The position numbers and the translations under genes were made by a program. From Linyphia triangularis (lineage: Eukaryota > Arthropoda > Arachnida > Araneae > Linyphiidae), in contig OZ021722.1 in NCBI GenBank assembly GCA_963978545.1, positions 108,368,442 to 108,432,441 on the forward strand: DNA of 64,000 nucleotides. Direction: 5' to 3'. Shown one piece after another: positions 34,049 to 47,800 of the stretch. The notes under the pieces were generated by a model, which did no database searches, was not told the DNA's origin, and saw only the letters and a program-made list of their open reading frames with translations. The first letter of the stretch is position 1. Each line of letters starts with the position of its first letter.

Positions 34049-34460
34049 CAGGGTGGGTGGACACAAAATTCAAGAAAAAACGTTCCCTGATAAATTTCTA
34101 AAAAATGCTCTGATTTTACAGAAAACTTTTTTTTTTTTAAATTTCCTCAATTTTTCCACATGTGTAGATCAAATAGAACATTTATGTAAAAGAAATAATA
34201 AATGCCAATTTTTTAAAAATATTTTTGGGAGTTAATAAAAGTTTAAATTATACTGTGACATGAAACTTCTAACAATTAACAAAATTTTCCGGGAAAATGG
34301 CTCCAAAATACAGATGAAAGGGGAAATGTATCTTCAAAATAATCGTAAAATTCTCTGATTTTCGCAATTTTTTTTTAATTTTCTGACATTTCCCCGATTT
34401 TTTCCAGAATCAGAAAGCTTCCTGACATTTCCCTGATTTCCAGGTCCTGTGGCCACTATG
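34049..34460. mobile_element. GTGGCCAC-family TIR element (unit 1, first)
   Basis: Left CAGGGTGGGTGGACACAAAA, right CAGGTCCTGTGGCCACTATG. Flanks ATTTAG and ATTTTG are a 6-bp duplication with one change. Confidence 0.7.
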
Positions 34461-34496
34461 ATTTTGGCAACAAGAGAACTTAATAACAAGACATAA

Positions 34497-34860
34497 CAGG
34501 GTAGCCACAAATTTTATGAAAAAAGTTGTCCGACAATTCTCTGATTTTACGACAAACTTTTTTTTCAAATTTCCCCAATTTTTCCAGATATGTAGATGCT
34601 CTGATCAGATCAAATAGAACATGCATGCTTTAGCATAAAATGCAATTTAAAAAAAAAATAATAGTTTTGGTGCTAATCAAAAGTTTAAACTATTCTGTAA
34701 CATTAAACTTCTCACGATTACCACAATTCTCCGGGTAAATGGCGCCAAAATACGGATAAACGTGCCTTATAGAAAAGTTCCCTGACATTTCCCTGATTTT
34801 TTTCAAGAATCAGAAAGCTCTCTGACATTTCCCTGATTTCCAGGTTCTGTGGCCACTCTG
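34497..34860. mobile_element. GTGGCCAC-family TIR element (unit 1, second)
   Basis: Left CAGGGTAGCCACAAATTTTA, right CAGGTTCTGTGGCCACTCTG. It lies 36 bp from the previous member, in the same orientation. Confidence 0.7.
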
Positions 34861-36279
34861 TATAAAGAACTTAAATCAGCAGCAATATTAAATGGTTTTA
34901 TGATCTCCTAAAAACATCTTTATCTTTTTCAACGAATTCAATATTTGGATGGGTGGATGATAAACATTAATCTCATTCAATTTGAAATATTTGGACAAAT
35001 TTATTTTTTCTTGTGGCCTCATAACTTTTAATATCATAGCACCGACACACTTGTGCAAAATGTAAATACAAAAGTTCATGCAATTAAATAACACAATTAC
35101 AGTACTTATGATTGTGGGAATAATATTTTGGTAAATATTTATTATTATTATTATAATAAGAATTATAATTTCAATTTTTAATAGTTAAGTTATTATAATG
35201 AATTAATAAGTATTACAAGTAAATAACAAGTAATTAAAATTAATAGGTAATTATAATAAATTTTTATTTATAAATTTGATGAATAAGATCAATTCCAAAG
35301 ACAGCCAAACAAAAGGAACATCTGACTATGGTATGTCACAGATTTAGCAGCCATTATCTTTGTTTGGCCAGATTATCACAGAAGTGTCTGAGTTGTATTT
35401 TTATAAATTTTGCAGCTGAACAACATCTGTAAAAATTAAGAACTTTTAAGGACCTCTAAGCATTTTCAATGACTTTTAAGCACCTCTAAGCATTTTCAAG
35501 CACTTTCAAGGCCTTGAAAACAAGTTAAAAAATATTAAGCACTTTTAATGACTTTCAATGACCGTGGGAACCCTGCATAAAGTACAGTGTGTACCTAAAA
35601 CCATTCAACTTCTACTCCACCAAGCAGCAAATACGAGCCAAACGATGCACAAATTTATACATAATACAAACATACCAAAGCAATTTGGTGTGGTGTAGAT
35701 ACGTGACAAAAATAACGGACTTTGAAAGAAGCATTTTCAAGTAATTTTAAGGACTGGAAAACCATTCAAAAAATATGAAGCACTTTTAATGACCGTGGGA
35801 ACCCTGGTATAGACAGGGTAAAAAGAATATTTTTAATGATAAGTAAAAAGTCATAACAACTTGAGTAGCGACATAGATATTTTTTAAATGAAGTCATAAC
35901 TTAAAACCAGGGAAGCATGCAACTTCTTATATTAAACTAGGACTGTGTCGCCTTCAAATCAGAAAAGATTTAAATGTGTTTTTTTTTAAAGTTTTTTTTT
36001 AAATGTCATAACTTTAAAAGTTACTTCAGACTCTTCTGTCTTCCAAGTTCAACATTACTTCTTAACAAATTATTGACATTAAATTAATCTCTTAAAAAAT
36101 TTACCTTAAACACTTAATCTTAAAATACTTATACTTAATTACAGAAATATAATTATAAAACTTTGTTAATCAGAACACTTTAAGGAACACAAAACACTTT
36201 TACTGTAGCCATTACCATTGCATTGATTTTCCAGATAAATAATTTTAAGTCTTCTAATTAACAATAAAATCATTGATGC

Positions 36280-36916
36280 GACTGCATGCTTAGGTACCCC
36301 ATCGAAAGTCATTCTAAATTTTTTATGGAATGTGGAGAAAAGTTGGTAGATTACGAATTTACTGGTCTGCCGAGGCAAAAATGGCCGAAACTGGTCAACA
36401 ACCTACTTTGAATGAGTTGAACTAAATCCGATAGCCAAATATGTCATAACTTGCCAGAAAATGAACCCACTTTTTCGTCTGGTAACCAATCGCTCTTTGA
36501 TTTTCAATGAAGAAAGGCGCAGACGATTTCTGATCTCTGGGTCGGAAAACTAGCATATTTTAAAAGTAAACCAAATTGACGATATCAGTGACGTAATATT
36601 TATTGCCAACTTGGCTCATTTCTAAAAGAAGTAAGAAGGCTGTCGCCAGGTATCTGAATCGTCTGCATCCTTCTTAATTGAAAATCAAAGAGCAAAGGGT
36701 TACCAAAGCAGTTACCAAATAAAAAGAATGCTTATTATTTGGCAAGTTATGGCATATTTGGTAATCGGATTTAGTTGAATTCATTCAAGTCGATTTTTTA
36801 CCAGTTTCGGCCATTTTTGCCACGGCAGACCAGTGGATTCATAATCTACTAACTTTTCTCCACATTCTATAAAAAAATTCAGAATGAGGTTCTATGGAGT
36901 ACCTAAACATGCAGTC
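36280..36916. repeat. Foldback element (unit 2 copy)
   Basis: The same element as 33171-33807, carried by the duplication. Confidence 0.8.
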
Positions 36917-37157
36917 ACCTCTCGGACTATTATATCAGTCACCTCGTCTTATTATTTACACCAATACAGATTCCTCATCCATCCCTCTATTTTACTTTCA
37001 AGGATTGGACTTTTTAAAATGATATGTTTGAAAAAGTAAATACTATTAACAATCACTGATATACTAAAGCTGGGGTAGTGTAAAATTAAAATATGTGCTT
37101 AAGGTGAGATTGTGTATGTTGGAATACCATTTGTCCAAGCTTAAAGAAACCATTTAG

Positions 37158-37569
37158 CAGGGTGGGTGGACACAAAATTCAAGAAAAAACGTTCCCTGAT
37201 AAATTTCTAAAAAATGCTCTGATTTTACAGAAAACTTTTTTTTTTTTAAATTTCCTCAATTTTTCCACATGTGTAGATCAAATAGAACATTTATGTAAAA
37301 GAAATAATAAATGCCAATTTTTTAAAAATATTTTTGGGAGTTAATAAAAGTTTAAATTATACTGTGACATGAAACTTCTAACAATTAACAAAATTTTCCG
37401 GGAAAATGGCTCCAAAATACAGATGAAAGGGGAAATGTATCTTCAAAATAATCGTAAAATTCTCTGATTTTCGCAATTTTTTTTTAATTTTCTGACATTT
37501 CCCCGATTTTTTCCAGAATCAGAAAGCTTCCTGACATTTCCCTGATTTCCAGGTCCTGTGGCCACTATG
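37158..37569. mobile_element. GTGGCCAC-family element (unit 2, first)
   Basis: Duplicate of 34049-34460. Confidence 0.7.
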
Positions 37570-37605
37570 ATTTTGGCAACAAGAGAACTTAATAACAAGA
37601 CATAA

Positions 37606-37969
37606 CAGGGTAGCCACAAATTTTATGAAAAAAGTTGTCCGACAATTCTCTGATTTTACGACAAACTTTTTTTTCAAATTTCCCCAATTTTTCCAGATAT
37701 GTAGATGCTCTGATCAGATCAAATAGAACATGCATGCTTTAGCATAAAATGCAATTTAAAAAAAAAATAATAGTTTTGGTGCTAATCAAAAGTTTAAACT
37801 ATTCTGTAACATTAAACTTCTCACGATTACCACAATTCTCCGGGTAAATGGCGCCAAAATACGGATAAACGTGCCTTATAGAAAAGTTCCCTGACATTTC
37901 CCTGATTTTTTTCAAGAATCAGAAAGCTCTCTGACATTTCCCTGATTTCCAGGTTCTGTGGCCACTCTG
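37606..37969. mobile_element. GTGGCCAC-family element (unit 2, second)
   Basis: Duplicate of 34497-34860. Confidence 0.7.
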
Positions 37970-38721
37970 TATAAAGAACTTAAATCAGCAGCAATATTAA
38001 ATGGTTTTATGATCTCCTAAAAACATCTTTATCTTTTTCAACGAATTCAATATTTGGATGGGTGGATGATAAACATTAATCTCATTCAATTTGAAATATT
38101 TGGACAAATTTATTTTTTCTTGTGGCCTCATAACTTTTAATATCATAGCACCGACACACTTGTGCAAAATGTAAATACAAAAGTTCATGCAATTAAATAA
38201 CACAATTACAGTACTTATGATTGTGGGAATAATATTTTGGTAAATATTTATTATTATTATTATAATAAGAATTATAATTTCAATTTTTAATAGTTAAGTT
38301 ATTATAATGAATTAATAAGTATTACAAGTAAATAACAAGTAATTAAAATTAATAGGTAATTATAATAAATTTTTATTTATAAATTTGATGAATAAGATCA
38401 ATTCCAAAGACAGCCAAACAAAAGGAACATCTGACTATGGTATGTCACAGATTTAGCAGCCATTATCTTTGTTTGGCCAGATTATCACAGAAGTGTCAAC
38501 CTTGCATAGCCAAAAAGTAACAATGCTAAGAAATAGGTTTTAGACAAATGACTAATATTGCAGATTGAATAAAATGTAACAAGATGAAGAATTTCATATG
38601 ATAAAATTATGTAAGTAATGTATTGCCGGCAGTAAGTGACTCAACTGCACTCAAAAATTAATTACAGTTATTTCCCTTTTCCACCAGCAAAGCAATTTAA
38701 TCCTGTGGATCACAGTTGTAT

Positions 38722-38869
38722 TTAAGAGGTCATAAGCTCTTCTGGTAAGAAGCCACTATCGCCAATGGAATATACACCAACTCTACCAGACGGGTTGATG
38801 ATAATCCACGTTATACTGCAATGGTTTAATCCGAAACGTAACCAACCTTCAGGGGGAAATTGCAGCAAC
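38722..38869 (-). CDS. PGAM5: PGAM5 copy B exon 5 (terminal)
   Basis: The acceptor is TTCTCAG before 38869 and the stop TAA is at 38724-38722. It encodes [20 protein letters not shown] and the C-terminal [13 protein letters not shown]. The first base completes the split Arg codon. Confidence 0.95.
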
Positions 38870-41800
38870 CTGAGAATGAAGAAAATTGTTTTTGTAAAAC
38901 ACATATAAAACAGCATAAGTGTATGTGATTTACACCATTTTAAATAGCAAGTGTGTTCAAGACAAGAAATAGTTGTTATGGCAATCAAGGAATTTATTAT
39001 TCTAAGAGATGGAGTGAGCAGGCACTGTTACTTCTGACAAGGTAAAATAGGAAGTGCCAAGTCCAATATGAATATCCCTCAGAACGATGCATGAGCAGGA
39101 GAAGTAATGTGACCTAAGAACCAGTTTAAACTGGCTTAGACTAACAGAATCTAGCCAAATCTATGGAACATTTCACTAAAAGTTGGATTGAACCTGGTAA
39201 CACTAGAAAAGGCTTATACAATATAGAAAGAGATGGCTTATGGGAAATACATTACATATTGTTATGAATTTTTCCGCTGAGGCAATGATGGCACAGTTTT
39301 TAAGATAAAAACTACTATTTATTCACTCTTCAAAGACACAAAATTTATTCAAAGACAACAGTTTAATCACCCTCAAGCTTCAACACAAGCTTCAGTAAGA
39401 ACAACTTTGAATACAGCGATTATACAAGTTCACTCAAGTAAACAAAGCGATCAGCTCACATCGAAGTCCAAAGTCAATCTGAAAGCTTTCCCTATCTCCG
39501 GTCTTTATATACTTGGCACGAGAGAACATTCGCGAAATTTCCAGCCAATTCGTCGAAAAAGAAACATCTCGAAATTTCTCGATTGCTTTAGGTGTTGCCA
39601 CCTTTTTCTAACTTGTATAATCGCTGTTAATAAATAAAATAAGATAAAAAATAAATTACAATAGAATTTTAAAATAATACGTCACTATTTACATTATATA
39701 CAGACAATTTGTGCAACAATATATACATCTCAGAACCAGTCTAAATCACAATTGGGTAGCTTTTCAGGAGAGAGAAAAACTGAATTCTACTCTTACAGTT
39801 TAGTTCCCTAAGTTCTCGATATTATGCTCTGTATAATTCTTGCTAAACGCTTTAGAATTTTTACGGAGTAATGATGTTATGGTTCAATATTATATGGACT
39901 GCAATTAAACAAATATCAATAAATTTGGACAGACTCGTTTTTCTCTGATTTACAGGTATTACAATTTTATTTAGAACCTATTAAACAAAATAAAAACAGT
40001 ATTTGAAGTATTTTAAACTATATTTAATATTCTTCATTTATTCTACGTTCATTCTTTCTACTTTAAAAATATATACTCTACAAATACATAATTTAAAAAA
40101 ATTCAATTAGATCAAAAGTTTTAAATTTTGTTAGGAGTTAGTAAATTGCTGTTGCCTGATTTTAAAGCCTTTCCTGAGCATTACGAGTTATTTTCTTTAA
40201 TTTTAGAGCAGGTCTAAAAAGAAAAAGTTATACTTCAATTTAAATTGAAAATGCTTAAAAAGTGTTGTGTCCATAATTTGGGTCTTGAGTAAAATAAAGG
40301 AGCAATTTGTAAATTTTTTCAAGATATAAAATGTTATGAACAACAGGAAATTAAGCTTTGGATACTTCTTCAGCAAAACATTAAAAAACTTTTCTAACAG
40401 CTAAAATTAGAAGTATGATTTCTGCTAAAACATTTAGCCACACAATTCCAAAATCACATTTTTTTTTTAATCTTTATTTTAATCAAAGACCTAAAGTAAC
40501 GCACAAGCTTAATGTAGTGTTTTGCATGATAACAAAACTAAGTTACTTTAAACTTAATAACATTTTATTTAGACAATTTTAGTTACAGGAAGAAAATTAC
40601 AATTTAGTTAGCTACATATTTCTAAAGATATTCTGAACAGAGAGAGAGTTGGGCCAAATTTTAAAGCACTAAAGTTTAACGTATCGAGAATCTGTAATCT
40701 CGTGAATATAAATAATGAATATATAAAACTTAAGATTCTAAAATATTTGTCCTACAGGTATTTATATTAAATAGCAATATATATATTCATAATGATTATA
40801 TAATAAAAAGCGTCTTAATTATTTTAGATTAAATATCATGGGTAACAGAACTCGTAACCATTTTAGCACTTTAATAAAAAAAATTTTTTTTAATTTTTTG
40901 CAAAAGAAATTTTGTATCCCAGCTTAAGCATTCATAGTTTTTAGTATTTGATTAAAATAGAATGCATGTTAAAGTGATTTCTGACCAACATATATTATAT
41001 GCATGTTAAAATGATTTCTAACACTAATATGTAAATGGAGTGGGTGTTTCAAAAGAATAATGTTGCTGTTTAATAAGGGTCTATTTAAAAGATGTAAGAA
41101 GTTTTAGCTGAATTGAAAAAAAAAAGAAAAAAGTAGTAAACTAACCTGCAAACGAAATAACGAATGACGTTTGCATGACAGACAATAATTTCATGACTGT
41201 CTGATGTCTGGTTTACATCTGCACGATGAAAGTGTTTTCGGAAGGCAGCTTCAATTCTAGTACCATCTTTAAGAAAAGTCTGAAAAAAATATGCAGAGAA
41301 AACATATGATTACTAAATGCTTTAAAAAGAAAACAAATACACAATCAAATCAATGATATGGAATTAAATTTTTTGCACATTTTGCAGTTTCAACATGAAA
41401 AAAAAAAAAAAAAATAGTTAATTTCTAAAAAGAATTTTTAATCGCACCAGTTACTGGACAGTTGCATTTATCAGGCTCAAAGTTCAATTCAAGTCCAGGC
41501 CTTATTGAATGAAAGAAAAAACTTACCTAAAGCGTCCAAAATGGTTAAAAATTTTCAGAAATTAATTGTAGTCTGTTAGCCTAGCAAGAGATTCCTTTGT
41601 TTATGCTTATTTTCGGATCAATTACCGATATTGTTAATTAAGCATTAAAAAGAAAATAAAAAACGATAATGTAATACTTTAAATGTTCACGTTGTGATAA
41701 GTTTGTTCACTAAATAAGACATGTCAGGTTTTTTTAGCCTAACCACACACGCACAAAACAGCATTTGTAAAAATCAACAGCAAAACAAAAATATACTATA

Positions 41801-44800
41801 TTGAAATACTTTTTTTTTTAATATACTTATACTTTTTACACAGAGTATATACAGTAAATGTATGAAACTTGTAGCATGGAGAAGTTTAAGAATAAAATCC
41901 TAAATACAATAGAACCTCGATTATCCGACTTAATTCGGACCGAAGATAGGTCGGATCAGCGAAAATGCCGGATAATAGAGAGTTGTAAAAAATAATAAAA
42001 AGTAAATTATTTTCATTTATTGAATGCCTTTAATGTTTTTTTTTATGACATAATTGTTGGAAATGAGTTTTTTTTTGTTGTTGTCGTAATCTTGATAATC
42101 GTTGTTTCGCGATTCTATCCCGAAGTCTTTTTAAAAGCAATAGTTCAGTTTAATCTGCATATGATTATTGCTCTAACCATGTCAGTCTAACCATGTAAAT
42201 TTTTAATGTCGACTAAAGGATGGTCGGTTAACAGAGAGTTCTAGATGAAAGAGGGACGGTTAATCGAGGTTCTACTGTAAATGATTTGTTTCCAATTCTA
42301 TTTGATGGAAATGGGTATATTTTTCAAGGTTACAATACAAAAAAAAAAAAAAAATTAAAAAAAAAAAAAAAAAAAAAAAGGCAATTTATTCAGGGTTTCC
42401 ACTCAAATCACAGAATAAAAATCAATGACTTATAAGGACCTAAATAATGTTTTTTTTAAGGACTTTTGAAAATTTGTTTTTAGGCATCATGTATAGATAA
42501 ATTTTTAATAAAGTATACTATACCAAAAAAGTAACAAGTTGGCGCATGCATAGTAAAAATATGTCAGAGAATTCCGATAAGTGGCGGTCACATGGGGATA
42601 GCATATCCGAGTTGTATTTTTATAAATTTTGAAGTTGGCCACACAATATCTGCACAAATTTAGGACTTTTAAGGACCTCTAAGCATTTTCAAGGACTTTT
42701 AAGCACCTCTAAGAATTTTCAAGCACTTTCATGGCCTTGAAAACAAGTTAAAAAATATTAAGCACTTTTATAAACGTGGAAACCCTGTTATTTTTGAAAA
42801 AATAAGTGTTGTTAAACTTAAACATACTGTTTTTGAAATTTATCATTTGCTTATTTAGTATAAAATTATCTTTTATTATTATCTGCTTTGTTTCCAGTAT
42901 ACTCATAAAGATAATTTTATAAAAAAGCAGGGTTTAAGCATTTACACAGGGTTCCCACTCAAATCACAGAATGAAAATCACTGACTTTTCAATGACTTTT
43001 AAGGACCAATGAAAATTTGTTTTCAGGCATCATGTCTATATATAAATTAAATAAAATGTATTCTACCAAAAAAGTTACTAATTGGCGCATGCATAATACA
43101 AATATATCAGAGAATTCCGATACGGTGGGGATAAGTGGCGGTCACGCGGGGATAGCAAGTCTGAGTTGCATTTAAAAAAATTGTACTGTTGGGTACACAT
43201 CTTCAAAAATTAAGGACTTTTATGGACCTCTAAACATTTTCAAGGCCTTGAAAACAAGTTCAAAAATATTAAGCACTTTTAATGACAATGGGAACCCTGT
43301 TTACAGTCAGAAGAAATGTTCTCCCGCTGATGGGGAAACCACTACAATAAGTTTCAGGAAACTACACTTGGAACAGCCTAAATTTAAAAGAGAGTGTTAT
43401 TTTGCACATAATATAGGTTATGCCACTTGAGACTAAAATAAATAAATCAGAATTTTAAAAATCTTCTGCAGCAAAATTACCAAGAAAGGAGGTCGTAAAT
43501 TAAATTTCACAACAATAACAGCTCATAAATTTTCAAAAGTATTGAGTTTTTGCTATTTAGCTGTCTTTTAAGCTTATTTCATGATAATACACAAAGTAAT
43601 CAGGGATGAGTTTGGTAAAAAATCAAAAAGCTGAAAACAAAACTCCAAACGTTTTATGCGTAAAACACATTTTAAGCTATACTTTAAAAAAATTGTGCTT
43701 TTCCATGTGCGTTTATAACACTGCCCCTTTTCGGTATGTCCGTGAGATTTTACCATGTTGAGAAACAGGCCGAATATAATTTAACCTAGTTTTCTAAATT
43801 TTTAAGCTACATTTTAAGTACTAAAATCTTTCCATTTAAATTTTTATTCCTACCGTTCAGCTTGTTCAATAAAATAAAAAGCAACAAACAATTTTACATA
43901 CAATTGCAGTTAAAATAACAACTTTGAACACAGCTTCTTTACAAATTTTTTAATTGGGACTAATTTTCAGAATATTTTTATATCATTTTTATACAAAATG
44001 ATATAAAAATTTTAGTTAGATTCATATGAAACGGCGAAATCGGCACTAATCACGGATATAGAGGCTATCGCATTTACGGAAGTCTAGACGAATGGCTACA
44101 AAACGGTGTTGAAAATCTCAGTAATAGCCCGTATTGTATTAGAGTAAACCTCGGCGAAAATGACCATCACTCTAACGAAAGCAACAGCGCTTGCAATACC
44201 GGAGAAAATCTAAATATCAGACGAAATGAAAATCGCAACAACATGCGTATCGGCGATAGCGTCCACGATATCTGCACAAGTTTCGGTAATATCGACATTT
44301 TCTTGGTAATACTAGTGCAAATTTCGGTAATATCGGATGTTATCTAAGTACGGCATTCCCTGAAAACAACTCTCACGCCAATTGAAATATCAAAGTTAGA
44401 ACCTAATATACCGGAGCAACTCTCAACAATAACGCTAATGTATGGGCGTAACACTCGACGAAAATTACGATCACAAAATCTCGCGATAGCGCAATTCATC
44501 ACGGTAATATCAACATTCTTTCGGTAATATCGGTGGAAATCTCAGATATTACAACAGGGTAGCACTCAACGAAAATGCTCATCCATAAACGTAAATATCA
44601 GCGTTATCGCCGAAGATACCGGTCAATTCTCAGCAATAAAATTCCGTGGATGTCAGACTTGGAAGCAAGCGCATTATTACGTTAATCGCGTGAAATCGTA
44701 AGAAGGAATTTACATTTTGAGCAGAGAAAAAATGACACAAAAGGATCAAATTTCGGCGCAGTTGGAAATGTGAGTTTGAGCCCCAATCTGACTAAAAAAT

Positions 44801-47800
44801 TGTATTTCAGTGGATTTTTGTACTTGGAGCAGGAATAAGGCAAGAATGTGATGCGATAGGTTTCCCGATCATTCGGAAGTGAAGCTGATTCGAGGTTCAG
44901 CCTTAGAAAAAAAGTTATTTTTCCGTAGGATAGAAAAAGCGGGAAAACACGGATTTTTTTCAGGAATTAGAAAAGCGGAATTCTTTTTTTTCTAAAAAAT
45001 TAAAAAAGCGGAATTCCGCCACATGGCGGAAGAAACTCACCCCTGAGTAATTTAAATACTTTGTCTAATAATATAGTAAGAATCAATGTTCACTTCATCA
45101 CTTGTCTTATTATTAGTTAAGAGATGAAGTGAACATTGATTCTTACTATTTTTTTTAATTATAATGAGTTTCCTAAAGAAAGAATAATTTGTAAAAGTTT
45201 GGTGGGACTTAATGCATATTTTTAAGAAAACTTAGAAGGGATTTGTGATTGTGATATATGCTCAGGTCAGTCCAATTATTTTGAAACATTAATTGGACTT
45301 TTAAATGGAAGCACATAACATAACTAGGAAAACGATGAAAGAATTAAAATCACTATTAGAGTTCACTTGATCACTTACTTATCCTGTAACAGTGGAAATT
45401 AAATTTTAACCGATCATTGTTAAAACTCTTTCTGGTTGCCAAATTTTTTTTTAATCAGAATAAACAAAAAATATTCAAATTACTTTTTAATAAACACATT
45501 TTAAAAAGTACTTTGATGCATGTTTTGTTGTTAGGTATGTTTTATTATTTAAAATTAGATGCAAACACCAAGCACATGCTGACAACAGAATCAACGCTAT
45601 GTTAATGAATAGGAAGATAATCAAAATGATTGATGGAAGCTCTCAAATCTCTAGGGATGCATCGAATATTTGGCCATTGAACCGAATATTTGGATATTCG
45701 GTGGCTGAATACTTTTTTTCCCTATGTATTGCTAATTTATTATTATTGCAAAATACCACTCTATAGAAATATGAATTTATTTTCCTTATACATTATTTAA
45801 GAACTGTCATAACTTATGAGGTTTTTTTATGAATTTCAGGAGTGCTAGGGCAAGGGCCAATATGACATAAGATTTGCTGCCTTGAATAGTTTTAAGATTT
45901 GGGAACAGTTATTTTTTTATGTAACCTTTTCTTGCCAGGGCAATTGTCCTCAATGAAGATCCAATCATCTATGTTTTTTATTATATAATCCTATTTTTTA
46001 TTTTAAGTTGTAATTAAGACAAGTTTCATAAAAAAAACAATACATCATATTCGGCTTATCCATTAGCCGAATATTTGTTATTCGGCTAAATTCACTATTT
46101 AGTGCATCCCAACTCAAATCTATTACAGTGCGATTCCGTTGTCAGTGACAATCCAATGATGCACTAAATTTCCCAGTTGAATTTACACAAATGTAGTTTT
46201 TTTTGTCACATTTTTTCAATATTTCATTTATATACAGTCAACTCGCGATAATTCGAAGTCTCATAAGTCGAAAATTCATTTACCTCGAAGTTTTCATTGG
46301 GTACCAAAACAATTTCATGTTTTTCAACATGAAGTTATCTCCATATCTAGAAGTGTACATCTTTTAAGTCGAATTTTTTTGTGAAAATTTTATTTTCATT
46401 AAAAATAATAAAACCCCACAAAATACTATTTAAAAAAAAAAAAAAAAAAAGATTTTTATTTTTTTCTTCCTTAAATTGTGTTTTACAATTTAACTTGCTA
46501 CCCAGAAAAAATCTGTTTGCATTGATGCATACAGAAAGTAAACAGGTTTTTGCCTTTACATTCCATTCTAGATTTGAAGTGCAAGTCAATGGTGTTGGTT
46601 TACGTTGACTTTGAATAATGCATATCTGCCAACATTGGTATTTTCAAATTAGTACAATTTTTACGGAACAAATATTTGCATTCCTATGATTCATGGAAAG
46701 TCAAATAGCGACAATATTTATGAATGTAATATAGAAACAATAGTAATTCACTTGCAAATGCAAATGCAAAAAAAAAAAAAAAATGCATAATATGTATGTA
46801 AAAAAAATGCATAATGTTACATTTTAGCACAGAATGGAAATTATAAAATAAAATACTAACCAGGATTTAAAAATAAGTCAAATTTAAACTTTATGATTAA
46901 ATCTTTGATGAGGTTTATGATTTAATCTTCATTACACCCAAATAACATGCTTTATGGCACAAAAACTACAGTGAAACATACAAGGAGTTGGTCGTATTCA
47001 AAGTGTTTAATCACACGCACAAATATCAATTATGCATGCTTTCGAATTCTTATTAATACATTTGATGTTGTCACTGTGTTTTTTAGAATTGATATGAACT
47101 TTGACATCAGTAAATCCTTCGTGAGAAATCTTAATATCAGATTCACAGATAGAGCAGAATGCAAAATTTGTTCCTTTGCTTGAATTTATGATGATTTGAA
47201 GTAAACTGCTTGGTATAAGACTCCAAAAAAACTTGATACTTTTTGGAGTCTTATACCAAGATTGTTTAACATGGATATTTTAAAATAAATAATTAAAACT
47301 AACAAAGAAGCTGAAAACCGAAAGTGCTCAGTCGTTCGGTGCCGCCAACACAAAATGAAAACAATGCATCCCGCCGCCGCGATTTAGTGCTATTATTTAT
47401 GCGCAACGTTGGAGAACAGTCCAAAAGAAGGAAGAATAAAAAAACTAAAGCACTTTCAGTTTTCTACTTCTTTATTAATCTCTAAAGTTCGAGACAACGA
47501 AACAGTTGTTTGGTTCGCCAGGTCCCGTCGGCAACGCCATTGAAAAGAGTGCATCCCCGGTGACGTGGTTTAGTGCTATTATTTACGTGCAATGTTGGAG
47601 TCCGGTCCAAAAGAAGGAAGAATAAAAAAACTAACGCACTTTCGATTTTCTACTTTTTTATTAACCTGTAAAGTCCGAAACAACGAAACAGTGGTTAGGT
47701 TTGCCAAATCCCGTTGGCAACACAGATGAAAACGTGCATCACCGCCAATGAACTTTAGTGTTGTACATACGCGCAATCTTGGAGTGTGAATATTTTGACT

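Larger units (their letters stand above)
32277..35385. repeat. 3109-bp tandem duplication, unit 1
   Basis: The sequence from GTCTGAG at 32277 recurs at 35386 with a constant offset of 3109 bp. Every stretch compared by eye was identical, including two 60-codon-scale frames and all homopolymer runs checked. The junctions share a 3-bp microhomology GTC (32277, 35386, 38495). Confidence 0.95.
35386..38494. repeat. 3109-bp tandem duplication, unit 2
   Basis: An apparently exact copy of 32277-35385. It begins with a right-hand partial MITE (35386-35575) because the breakpoint cut the CAGGGTTCCCAC element. It ends about 230 bp downstream of the PGAM5 copy B stop codon. Confidence 0.95.

Noticed and set aside
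33057..35094. Open frames of 60-70 codons repeated at 36166-38203
   Set aside because: Identical because of the tandem duplication; they overlap foldback and TIR elements and show no domain.
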